Below, in pieces: positions 39,761-63,438 of a DNA stretch of 64,000 bases. The notes under the pieces were generated by a model. The model had not been told where the DNA came from. It saw only the letters and a list, made by a program, of their open reading frames with translations, and made no database searches. Every line of letters starts with the position of its first letter. Within the stretch, counting starts at the first letter, position 1. The position numbers and the translations under genes were made by a program. Source of the stretch: Ascaris suum (taxonomy: Eukaryota > Nematoda > Chromadorea > Rhabditida > Ascarididae); assembly GCA_013433145.1 (NCBI GenBank), contig CM024170.1:11817866-11881865 (forward strand). Direction: 5' to 3'.

Positions 39761-40139
39761 ACTGATTACTCCTTACGATAATGATAAACAGTTATTTCAC
39801 ATACTATAGGACGTCGTTGAAAATTTTTTCATATTAGACGAAGTGTTTTAATGAAATGCTAGAGAGGGCGTCAATACGAGAATAATCGTGATAAGTTACT
39901 CGGGGAGGATGCTTGATCTTGAAAGCTTTTAATTTGCATAGGTTCAGTTCTGAACGCATTTTAATGTGACACGCTACGAGAGCCTTTCTTTTCTTTTCTT
40001 TTTTTTTGAACTCTTCACCTCTGACCTTCAGTGGTTTTACGAAATGATGGAGCATTTCAATCGTCTTGGAATTCAGTGAGGGATTTTGAATTATTCAATT
40101 GTGTTGTTATATTTGAAACGGGAACATCATAGCCACCAT

Positions 40140-40617
40140 CGTGTTGACCAGGCATCGCTTGCATTCCGGTCACAATGGGTTGCACGAGAGTCCGCTAAGA
40201 ACCCCGAAGAGTTCATAACTCGATGCGGCTAATTGTCTTTAGAGGTCATATTTTGCAAATTGTTTTGCATTGGTTACTCCGCGGTCGGTTGTAAATAACT
40301 CTGACCGGAGCTGTCGGCTCCACTCAATGGAGCCACCTCTGAGCACCTTAACTGGGACGAGAGCGGCCGACTAAGTCCCGATCGTCATAATAGGAACAAC
40401 GGTGAATCGACTCATCAGCATCCAACAGGCAAGAGACAGGCGCCTAAGCCGTATTCTTTATGCGACCGACTTGCAAGAAGTAGAAGCCGGAGTAATTCTC
40501 TAAACAAGACCGCAGGAACTCATTGATTTGAAGAAGCGCTGAATCGGGATAAGTGGAAACGATATGAAGAGATATTTATTTGTAATGGAGCACTGATTAT
40601 TGAAATAAATAAATAAA
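40140..40617 (+). mobile_element. SINE-like or LINE 3'-end element with AAATAAATA tail
   Basis: A GC-rich unit that drops sharply to AT-rich flank after a tail of tandem AAATAAATAAATAAA (about 40601-40616), as in retroposed elements. It can fold: GGCTCCA (40316-40322) pairs perfectly with TGGAGCC (40328-40334) around a 5-nt loop, and CTCCGCGGTC (about 40278) can pair with GACCGGAG (about 40303). No pol III boxes were identified. The 5' boundary is a guess. Confidence 0.45.
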
Positions 40618-41874
40618 TTTTACATATAGGGATCGAACACTTCAATTTCTTTGCTTAAAATTTAAAGATTCAACTCCTCCAACGTTCCCTCGATAATCTG
40701 CGGCAAACGTCGATTGGCTCTCACGCGGTGCCGACTGGCAGAATAATAAGCCATTTCAGGCACTCACCGTTGTTTAAAAAAATTGCGTCACTGTCAGCAC
40801 GATTCATATTGTTTTGATTTAGACTGTATTAAGCGAATTGTTATTCGCCGAGCGTCGAATTGAGCTCGATGTTTACTGCCAATGGTGTTGATAGTATTTT
40901 GATCCTTTTTTTTTGTTTTGCAACGATTCATTGAAATACGCCCTCGACGATGTTTGACTTTTCGAATGTGATCGCTTTTTATTAAGATTTATGCAAATTT
41001 CCAGGTGATTTATACAAATTTACTTTTAATCGGATCAATGAGATCACGATACATTTAAAATATAGTCGTACGATGAAATTGAAATTGAGTGAATATGCCA
41101 GAACGATGAAAAAAAAATAAATAAAATAAATCATCGCTTATATGGATTCAAAATTTTTCACTATATAGTTTTCATATTGAGAATTAATAATTTACTCACC
41201 ATAATCATTAATGATTACATGCAAAAAAACGTATTGGAATTAAATTTCTTCTGTATATTTTCCGTTAAAGTTGTTGAAAATATTAGTATTTAGTTGCTAT
41301 TTAGAGGCAGGAAAAAAAGATTTTTTTTTCTTTATACTCTCTTATAAATTTAATATATTCGCTTAAATTATAAGTTTGATATCAATTTTCTCGAATTTTT
41401 CAACGAGCAATAAATTACTATTTTTATTCAATTTTATTCAATTTGTAAAAATTTGCAGAGAATTTTTTTTTTTGTTCAACAAAAGTCTACAATTAATGCT
41501 AATAAAACTCTAAGGTTGCGATACTAAAGTTTAATCGATAAAAAGTAATTGAAATTGAGCCATTAATTATGAAATGAGAAATACAAATAGCAGAAATAAG
41601 ATTATGTTGAAAGTAAAGTGAACTTTGTGTATTATTAAGTATATTGCTATCGTTGATAATATTGCGATAATATCTGATAAAAAATTTCTTCATAAAGAAA
41701 AAAAAATTCTTTTTTTTTTCTGCTATTTGAAAATTTATATTCAAATTAAATTCATTAAAATTTGAGGTTTAAAAATTCAGAGAGAAAAAAATTTTCATTT
41801 TATGCTAAAGCATTAGTTATTTATTCATTTTTCCGTAGGAATTTACAACTCAATTTGAAATTATGATTGAAACG

Positions 41875-41876
<2 letters not shown>

Positions 41877-41970
<94 letters not shown>
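41877..41970. repeat. (TA)n microsatellite, about 94 bp
   Basis: Pure TA repeat in the AT-rich desert. Confidence 0.97.
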
Positions 41971-41972
<2 letters not shown>

Positions 41973-44900
41973 TGAGAAAATATTTTCTTTAAATATTCGA
42001 TAATTTATACTATAATATTGTGAACATTCTACTCTCATAAATGAAATCGCTCGTTAAGGAAAAAAATTTTTGTTGAAGTAAATTTTTTTTTTTGAAAAAA
42101 AATTCCCTATGCATAAAATAATTGCTAAATGAAATTTTTTTTTCAAAGAGAAAAATTCGATGAAATTTTTAAATGTTGCTAATATGCAAATTTCATTTTT
42201 TTCGGTGCTGATTTCACTTCACGTTTCGAGTGGAAAAGGGATATTGCATTAAGAGATGTTAATTCAATTTATTATCATCAACTAAAAATATGGCATTTTG
42301 CATATTCATTGGTGACCTATAAAATTTATGACTTCTAAGACGGGTTTTTTCCTGAAATTAATTTTTGATTAATCTATTCGTTTGCCAGAAATAAAAATAG
42401 TCATATTCGTCAATGTGGAACACTCTCCTTTTAATGATATATTTTTTAAATCAAAAAAAAGCATATTTCGGTATTTCAACATTATTGCATTTTTCGTATT
42501 GTTCGAATCGTTAACGAAAGAGAATGTAAAATTTGTATTAACGATTTATATGATGAAAAATTTTTTTCATATTTTTCAAGCTAATAACGCTAAAAATATT
42601 TTCAATTTGCAACATTAAATGAGACAATGAAAATTTTTATACGAATGTGAATATTTGATGTCGATTTTTTATATTTTTAATGATTATTTTCTTTACAATT
42701 TTAATTTTTATAATTTAAGACGAATTTTTTATTTGATGCAAAATTGTTTGATTTTGTTTTTAATTTTTAAATAGAGTATATTAATATAGGAATCAATTTG
42801 TTAAATTTTTCCCAAAATTTGATGTTACATTTATGAGTTATCGGTCAGTCTTTTTTTTTTTTTTGATATGGGTCTTTATCAGTATAAGAAGGAAGAGTGA
42901 TGTATAGAATGGAGAGAATTATCAAATATTTGAGCATTGATATTTTCTGTTTAAATGATGCAATTCATCGAAATAAATAGTAGCAAAATGGTTTTAAAAA
43001 AAAGGTTTGTCTGAATAACGACGAAAGGTGTGAACATAACTTTCGAGATTAAGTGTTGTAATTTCTCACTTCTAAACTCAAAATTTATATTAGTGATGCA
43101 TTTTATAATAATGCAAATAATACTAATCAACGAAATTTATATTTTCCTCTATATGCAATCTATGATAATATTTATTCAATATTCGATTGATGATTGTAAT
43201 ATTTGATACTTTCAGTTAAATTATTTTCAAATTTTCAAATTTTTTTTTTGCTAATTTCTCCTTATTTTAAATATTATTATAGATTATATATGGAGGATTT
43301 GTTTAAAAAAAAATTTTTTTTTTTGAATTACAGGTTTAGTTGATTTATTAGAGAGTAAAATATTCATAAATATTTAGCATTTAAAAAAATTTTTTTCTTC
43401 AATTACAAATTTTCGTTCAAAAAAAAAACTGATGAATCATTGCAGATCGATTTTTTTTTCTGTCATGAGATGAGTTGTTTTGATTACCGTAACTCTTCGT
43501 CGACAACGTTTTTTATTTGATGGTATAGATCGATCGGTTAGCCCGGTAAGTGAAGAGGATAGTCAAATGTGAAGAGGGGGGGGGGGGGGTGAAAGAACAA
43601 CAAACGAAGAATGTACTTATTCGCTAAAGCCAATCGAATTGCTCATTGCAAAAGTGAGTAAACGTCCTAGTGCATATCCGAATTATTGTGTTGATGCCAC
43701 CCGGCTTGTGATTGCTTGCTGAGAGCTAAACTTTGGTCTCTGCATATTTTCCACATCGCATCGCGCCTACATCTAGTTTTCGCATCGCCTAGCGTACACG
43801 CTTTATTGATTCTGCAAAGTTCTGCAGCAATTTTATTTTTATTTATTTACGCAATACTTTTTTTTTTGAAGATTATAGACAATGAGCGCTAATTCTAGAG
43901 CTGATATAAAAAATTGGAAATTAGAAAGGTTTTACTCTCGAAACCGATAAATGACTATAGCATTTTTTTTTTCATTTTCAAGGATCCCTTCTTTATTCTA
44001 TGAAAGCCCTTAAAAATTTAGCAATATAGAGGATGCTAAATTTCGCGTTAATTGATGCTTCTTTCTTCTTTTTTTTTTTCCCACTCAATGAATTTCCCAA
44101 CATTTTTTTTTTTCTAATTCAATAACAATGGAAATTGTTTTCTCAGTTGCTTCATTTATAATAATTTTAGTTTTTTTTTTCTATTATTGTATTTTTAAAT
44201 GCTCACTAATAGGTAATAATTTGTATTGCCTTCATTTTTACCTATTAAAAAATTTCTACCTTCAGAAATATTGAAACAATATTGTAAGAGTATATTCATG
44301 AATGGAATCGAAATCCTTTAATTATCGTTTATTTTTCCTCTTTTTCATTGAATTATTAGCAAATCTGATCGAAAAAAATACGATTTATTTCCGCATTTTT
44401 GTGTCGTCATAATTTTATCATTCATTTTTTAAATCGTTTATTATCTATTGATTCATTATCATTTATTATCTTTTATTGCTTCGTCATTTATTATTTACTT
44501 CGTTAAAAATTTCAAAAAAAAAAGAAGAATTTTTATAGCGTTGCAATTTCTTTTTGATTTCTTATAATCTGAATAAATTTTTTTTTTCAATTATTTTTTC
44601 TTTCATAGAATGAATTTTTTTTTAAATATTATATCGCAAATAATTTTCAATAAATTTATCGAATCGTTTAAAAAAAAAATGTTTCATAATAATTTCCATT
44701 TTTTTTTTTTTTGCTTCATTTGTTATGGATTATTGTTTTGAATCTAAAAATCTTTTCTTTGTTTTTTTTTTTTTTTTCGTTTAGCCTCTATAATAAAGAA
44801 TTTGGAATGAAAGAAGTTCTCTTCCGTTCGCCATTTATGATTGCCATTTGAATCGTATGTAAATTAGAGCACCTAATATATGTAAATTACATCATCTAAT

Positions 44901-45888
44901 ATGCATAAGTTTTTATCTTGCGTTAAATATTTGTTAGCAAATCTATCGTTTAGATAGATTTCGTCATCATTAGATGCCGTTTTTACTTTCTATAGAAACC
45001 ATAGCAACGGCTAACAACTGTTCGAATACACTCAATATTCATCAATAATGGTAATAAAGGTGGAAAAAAAAATCGCTCTTTTATCATTGAAGGAAATATT
45101 TTTGAAAGGAAATTACATTTTTCAAATTTCATTCACGTTTTTTTTTTTACTACTATGTTTTTCTAGAAGTATTATTGCTAGTGATATATTATATCGTTTT
45201 TCATCGAATTGAACTTTTTTTCGATTACTATTTCGAGATATAGTTTTTTATTTATTTCTTATACTTATTTTATTTATTCATTTTATTCTTTAAAATTTAT
45301 TTTTATTTATTCATTTATTTATTTAATGGCTTTATTTTGATTTTTTTTTCTTTTAGTACCTCAGGTAGCGTCTTTATTACGATTTTTGAACTTTTAAATT
45401 CGTTTGAGCTCGTTATTGTAAATGCAATAGGGAATGTGCGAATAGATTCATTTGTTAGAGTATGACAAGGCATGACGAACGATATAAACAAGGTAACATA
45501 TAAGAGCAAGTTTCATCGAAACAGCACCACCTACAGGATGTTTCTTAGTCGTTCGTTTAACAATATTTTAAGACTCCATACCTGATCTCGAATAGTTATG
45601 AGTCTTAGGGCATCAAAAAGTCCGGTAATATTGTTCAAATATTAGTTAAGGTAATTGACGACTGATGAAATTTATAGTAGTGTTACAGACAGTCCTTTTA
45701 TTGATAGGTAGTTTGAACGTGTCGTGACGTACGTTTTCGAGTTTTAGAAGTACTTTTTTTTTCATTATGATATATTAACAAGGTCCTTGTTCTAGATTCG
45801 TGTAGACAACTTTATCAATATCCTCATAACATCTTCATGTGTTAGATATAACAAAATATGCAATTATACTCACACTGGTAGGGAGGGA

Positions 45889-45910
45889 GGGGGGGGGGGG
45901 GGGGGGGGGG
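45889..45910 (+). repeat. poly-G tract of 22 bases
   Basis: A continuous G-run preceded by GGGAGGGA, in otherwise AT-rich DNA. It is able to form a G-quadruplex. Length may be inexact in the assembly. Confidence 0.9.
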
Positions 45911-46974
45911 TATTGGGGTTATATTAATAGACCTGTAAAAATGTTGAAATTATTAAAAATCCAAAAAACATTTCCTTTCATCTTTGCACTTTTTTGTGGG
46001 AAACTGTAAAAAAACTAGTTTAGTGATTTAGTGGAAATTTTTTTTTAATATGATCGTTGCGAATATTTACGTTGGAAATTTGTCGTTTTGTTGAAATGCT
46101 TTGGTTAGTCATTCTTCATTTTTATTAGTAATGAATTTTATATTCACCTGTTTGTTTACTTATTCACTTATGACCTTTAATATTTATTTATTTTGCCTAT
46201 TGTTTTACTTTCTTTGTATTTATTCTCTTTTCTTTATATTTTTCTTATATATAATTCGCCTTATTTACTCTAATGGTTTAATTCGCGAATACAAATGACC
46301 ATACAGCTGACATATCGGTTTCAGTCTCAATTTATACTTAATATAATCCTAGGTACAGTATAGGTTGACATGCTTCAATGAAATCGATAGGGTTATCTGT
46401 AAACGGTTTTGGGGATAGAACTTTTTTAAAGAGGTATTATAGTTTAACGCTTTTTTTATCTCTTCTATATGACCTCGAGTGACTGAAAATCAAATGTTAT
46501 TTCTTATTGCATTCAATTCTGCAATAATTTTCAGCGAAATTCTGTTGTCTGATTGAATTTCATACTTTTAAATGCTGTAAAATTTATGCATATTCAATTC
46601 AACAAAAAAAAATTTTTTTTTTAAATTCAAATTATGTAAGATTTTATTCTTAAGTTTATTTGTATTTTTAGGTAGAAATTTTTTATAACTTGCATAATGC
46701 AAGTAACTTATTTCAACACATAACGCTGTATGTTTCGCATTTTTTAGACTAATAGTGTTTCTTTCTATTTAATCGCCATAGATTCACAGGCTTATAATCT
46801 GGAGCGTTTAATAGAGGTTGCGATAGCCTCCTGTTTCCCACTATGATTGAAACGTTTATAAGGACAAGGCGAACAAAAAATACTTTTGATGCAAAACTTA
46901 GGCATTTTTGTTGACCATTGAAAGTGTTTTCGTCAGAATTGTAAAGTGGTTCAATTGTATAATATATGCATAGA

Positions 46975-47088
<114 letters not shown>

Positions 47089-48112
47089 GCATAATGTATT
47101 TGTTATTTGGTGAATTAAACAGTTGTAATGTTTAATTGCATGTTGTAGATGGATATACGATAGAAATCTGAAGCAGTTTCACTTAACGCTTGATTGGCGA
47201 TATTCGACAATGTGAGAGGATTTGTTGATAACATATCACTTGCTTGGAATAGCAAATATTTTCCACATTCACTTATTGCACGTCACCAAAAAATGGCTGG
47301 TTATTTTTTCAAATTTGAATTTTTATTTTGTGATTTATCATTAGTTATCGTTTTTTTTTTTTGAAAAAATATTTATTAATGAAATATAAATTTTATCGAT
47401 TTTTTTTTTCGTTTCAATACTCTTAATAATGTTTTCTTCTAAAAATACGATCGAGAATTATGATCGAATGAAGGAGAAAAGAAGAGGAAATATCTTAAGG
47501 AATTGTTTTTTTTTTTTTGTCTCTTTCGTTCTTCTAATTTAGAGATCTTTTTTTTTATTGTTTTGAAAAATTACTCCATGTTTTTTTTTTAAATTTAGGC
47601 CCCCATTTTGTTCTAAATAGTTTTTCATCTTCTTAGTTATTTTTTAAAAAAAAACCGTGAAAATAGAAAATAAAAAATAAAAAAATAAACTTATTGTTAA
47701 CACTTTATCACTCTTCCCTTTAACGATTAAACATAACAATTTTTCTCAGTATTTTCGTGTATATATTTTTGTTTCTTCTTGTCGCATTTATATTCGCACA
47801 TCTCAATATCGTAGTATTGACAGCTGCCGTGCAGGTGCTGTCGGAACGCTTCGTATTCAAAGAACGCATTGTTCAATGTCTTAACCACTGATGTTTTATG
47901 CATTCTAAACGAAGCTTTAAAAATTCACATGCTATTTATTTGAATCTGTGCATAGTAACGTTCATCCTTCTTAATGTTGGAACTTTCATCGCGGATATCT
48001 ATTTCAGGTTTTCAGTTGTTGATCCTATATCTTGCGGTCACTAATTTTGAGACTTCTAATTGATATAACGTCCGTGGGTATTTGGGACCGTCCCGGAGAA
48101 GGGGAGGGAATA

Positions 48113-48114
<2 letters not shown>

Positions 48115-48203
<89 letters not shown>
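48115..48203. repeat. (TA)n microsatellite, about 89 bp
   Basis: TA repeat ending 49 bp before the exon at 48253 of the metal transporter gene; it lies in an intron or the promoter-proximal region. Confidence 0.97.
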
Positions 48204-48204
<1 letters not shown>

Positions 48205-48252
48205 GAATCATTTCTGCATCTTCCTTGATGATTTTTCGAATTTTGATATTAG

Positions 48253-59911
<11,659 letters not shown>

Positions 59912-60148
59912 TAAAATAAGGCTAGTTTTTCTTTCTAGTTATAGGTCGTTTTTTTTTTTTTTAAAACAATTTTGGGCGATTAGAAATGGGAACATCGAAT
60001 ATTCGTGTGATTTTTCTTTTTAAAGGTTTATTAGAACGGTTTTTCTTCGACGGATGAGGTAGTAGGGGGCTTATAATTGGCAGAACAAAGGTCATAAATC
60101 GCTCATTATCTCCTCAGTTATTATTGCTGCCTTTTTCGAGAAAGATCT

Positions 60149-60382
60149 ATGTTTTTGCTTCTAAAGAATGGAAAGAAAATGAGCCGATTTGCATTTGTAA
60201 GTATAATTGTACCACTATCAATGTTTATCATTTTTCTTATAGCTAGCGTTTCTGCCCTATTTCCACTTTTTCTGCATATGTTTTCTGCTATAATTAGAGG
60301 AGGGATGGAAGGGCTGGAAGAGAGGCAAGCGCTAAATGATTGTGATAGTAACATCTCTTGCATCGCCAAATCGATTTTGTGA
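60149..60382 (+). CDS. possible small membrane or secreted protein, 77 residues
   Basis: An ATG-led frame, 238 bp after the transporter stop, has a basic start (LLLKNGKKMSRF), a long hydrophobic segment (VPLSMFIIFLIASVSALF) and a polar tail with two Cys (ALNDCDSNISCIAKSIL). The order is that of a signal-anchored or secreted peptide. It could equally be chance coding in the transporter 3' UTR; a minus-strand frame is open over the same bases. No family is recognised. Confidence 0.25.
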   Translation: MFLLLKNGKKMSRFAFVSIIVPLSMFIIFLIASVSALFPLFLHMFSAIIRGGMEGLEERQALNDCDSNISCIAKSIL

Positions 60383-60399
60383 TTATCAACACAGTGATG

Positions 60400-62100
60400 C
60401 GATTTTATCGCTGCATTCAATATTCAATATTCGATCAAATCGGCGATAATTCATCTCGTATCGTCTTATAGATGATTTAGAAATTCGAATCATTGAGGGA
60501 AAAGGGCAAATAGACAGTAATGATAGCAATGGATATCATTCAATGTGTCTTGAAAATCCGATGATGTTTTTGCTTCTAATCGAAATAAGTGTAACTTTCT
60601 AATTCTCTACTTCATATATGTCTATGTGATCTATATTAGGCAAATAATGAAAATCTTTCGATGAAATGATCCATCCAGATGTTTCTATTATTTCTTTAAT
60701 TTGCAATTCTATAAAACATTACAAAGATGAAATGCAAATGAGGCGAAATTGAAGAATGAGTTTGGTTAGATTTTTATGACGCATCTAATCATTAATGCAC
60801 CACTTTGTTATCTCATTTTCAGCTACAAGCATAGGATTTAAATCGTGGGAAATTTTTAGCGAAGAATTTATATCATCTCTATGAGCAATTTTTCTATGAT
60901 CGGATCTAGTGCATTCAGCTTTTTTTTTCCCCTTGCAGATCAATTATATGCCAATATTTCATATTCAATTTTTTTTTTCAATCAATACTAATCAATATTA
61001 ATTATAATTGTATCGAAATTGCAAATAAAATAATAATTACTACCTCTTTTAAAATTTCATTTCTCTAATTGGAATATTAAACATTCGATCATCAATAATA
61101 ATTGTGAATATTTGTGATGTTTTAACGATATATTTTTATGTGTCAAAATTTTCTAAATATTTGTATTATATTTATTTGTATTGTTTAATAATATTTTAAT
61201 TGCTAATATTTTATTTTCTTTTTTTTTTTTGTTTTATTTTGTTTTTAATTTCATTAAAAGAAGAGAAATTATATTCTTTAAACGTAATTAAATTCTCTTA
61301 TTTCTTCTATGAATCTCTTTTCTTTTTTTTTTTCTTCATTGTAATGATTGTTAGTAATTTTGAATATCGATCAGTTAATATATGAAATTCCACATCAATT
61401 TTGATTAGTATAAAGTTGAATTGAATTAAATTGAATCGAAAAAGAAAACATATTTAGCAAATATGATATTATTATAAGTTTTATTATTGTGATATTATAT
61501 CAGGCTTCACTCTTTGGCATTATGTCGCTTCTCATATCAACAATAAAGCTGATTGATTGTTTTTTTTTAACCCGAATTTAATTGAATATATGCTCATAAA
61601 ATGAATTTCTGATGACATTAAAGACCTCCATAATTACTTCTAGTGGAATTGTTGTAGTATAAGTGGGATTTATTTGAGTATTAAGAACATGGAAGTGATA
61701 TTCTGATATCTTAGTATGCTTTCATCAATTTATGATGCGAAATAAATTAGATTAGCGTTTTGAATGATCCCTAACAAAATGCTCATTCATTTAGCTCTAA
61801 ACTCACCTGAGATTTGACCATATTATGAGCGAATGAGATAAGGAAAAGGATCCGTTAGCTTTATGCAATTATTGGAGTGAGACTGTGAGATTGACAGCTT
61901 TTTACGACTTGAGACGTCATTTCATTTGTGCATATGAAAGTGTGGCCAATTGGTACACCATTTGTGCCTATTTTGTGCTTTCTTGTGCTCATGTGAAGTC
62001 GGATGTGGATCTACGGTTGATACGTGAAGTGTCATTCATTGAGCTGACATAATTCCGATTTGATGTTCGCCTCATGCGTTTATTACATTTTTCAAATGAA
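60400..62100. other. AT-rich intergenic region
   Basis: No supported gene or repeat array. T-rich tracts give a few short chance ORFs. AATAAA near 61024 is a possible polyadenylation signal for an upstream transcript. Confidence 0.5.
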
Positions 62101-62214
62101 CTAACTACCTTGTCGGTTCCATCGCACATTCCACGTTTCTGTAGGTGACGGGTGTCACATGCGAAACACTAGGTAAATAGGCAAGTAGGGGCTTGAAACT
62201 AATGAGATTACGAA

Positions 62215-62460
62215 ATATTTTCGGTCGACGACCAACCAAAGACAACGCTTGGCCATAAGAATTTGTTTGAATCCAGCACTTTCCAAAAACTGGCCGGAAA
62301 CGAATTCCCATAACGATCGAATAAATTTCGGGGATGTCGGCGCGCCGCCAGCTGTGGGCATTCGGTGAAAACCGAATCTAGCTTGCACCCGAAAGTGCTA
62401 GCCGATGTTATTTTTTGATCGGTAAGAACTAATCGAAATTACAGTTCCCAGCCGAAGTAC
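62215..62460. other. GC-richer segment with a GNRA-like hairpin
   Basis: G+C rises locally and CGGT/ACCG motifs are frequent. ATTCGGT (62360-62366), loop GAAA and ACCGAAT (62371-62377) form a perfect 7-bp stem with a GNRA-type tetraloop; the palindrome GGCGCGCC lies just before it. A second segment rich in CCGG/CGGTT follows at 63170-63340. Both may be remnants of one element flanking the stretch between them; nothing was identified. Confidence 0.35.
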
Positions 62461-62820
62461 TGTTAGAGGATATTTTTCATAAGGTTAGAGGGAAATGTTA
62501 TTCGATCAGTAAAATCATACTTCATATAATAGCTTTATTCCATAAACAAATATAAGTTTAACTCCTAATTGGAGCAGTCAATGTAGATGTAACCAAAATA
62601 AAATAAACAACACAGTTGTGGTCACAGATGACTGAAATATTGATGCGTCTTTAGGTAAATTTAAATTAAAGGTAATCTTTGCAGAGGAAAATTGATGAGA
62701 GAACCTTCTGAGAAAACGTGGGGAAAAAAAATAATAAAAGAGAAGTTGTTTAATTCGGCAATTTGCATGGGATGAACGTCACCACACAGGCTATGACAGT
62801 TGTATCCAAAAACAATTGCA

Positions 62821-63050
62821 GAAACAGGTATGGGCCAAGTAATGGCACTATCTCAAAGAGCTGCAGATGCAATTCATGAACATTCGCAGCAGATGTGGGA
62901 CAATCATATAAATGAGCAAAAAATGCCACGAGCAAAAAAACAAGGAACGATAGCTATAATAGAGAAAAATTCAACGTTTCAAGGACGCTTATATATTCTG
63001 TCAAGGCTATGTTCACCCGATCTCTATTATATTCGGTCAGTCAGAGTTCC
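62821..63050 (+). CDS. possible exon of an unknown gene
   Basis: After an acceptor ACAATTGCAG (to about 62820) a frame is open for over 100 codons, with a soluble-protein-like start (MGQVMALSQRAADAIHEHSQ) that is Lys/Gln-rich further on. The 3' boundary is unclear (GTCAGT near 63037 is a weak donor). A shorter minus-strand frame with hydrophobic character (62750-62935) overlaps, so strand is not settled. Confidence 0.3.
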
Positions 63051-63169
63051 CATTACAAACTCAACAGTTGAGAAGGAATTTAGCTCAATCGAATACTTTA
63101 AACTTCTGTTTGGCTCTTTACTAAGTAACGTTATTTTGATGGGAAAGTGGTAATTACTAACGGATCGAA

Positions 63170-63340
63170 ATTATTCCATTTCCGAAAGCGAGTACATTTC
63201 AAAAGGTTGGTCGGTTGCCGAACGAAAGAAGAACTTGATAAAAACTGGGTTCCGGTTGCAATCGGAAAAATCCGGAAAACTCAATACCGGACTTTGATCG
63301 GTCAACCGGTGGCAATTCCAATCTTAAACCTAATCAGCAA
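63170..63340. other. CCGG/CGGTT-rich segment
   Basis: Short, GC-richer run with repeated GGTCGGTTG, GGTTCCGGTTG, ACCGG and AACCGG motifs in both orientations. It partly resembles the segment at 62215-62460. A 74-codon plus-strand frame spans it but has no known motif. Confidence 0.3.
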
Positions 63341-63438
63341 TGGTGTGTCGCTGTCTTCGGTTTGCGTATAATTATTTTTGATTTCTCTTAGTAATGTAAT
63401 TGTAAAAAATTTTATTAGATTTCAATAAGCGTTGAATA

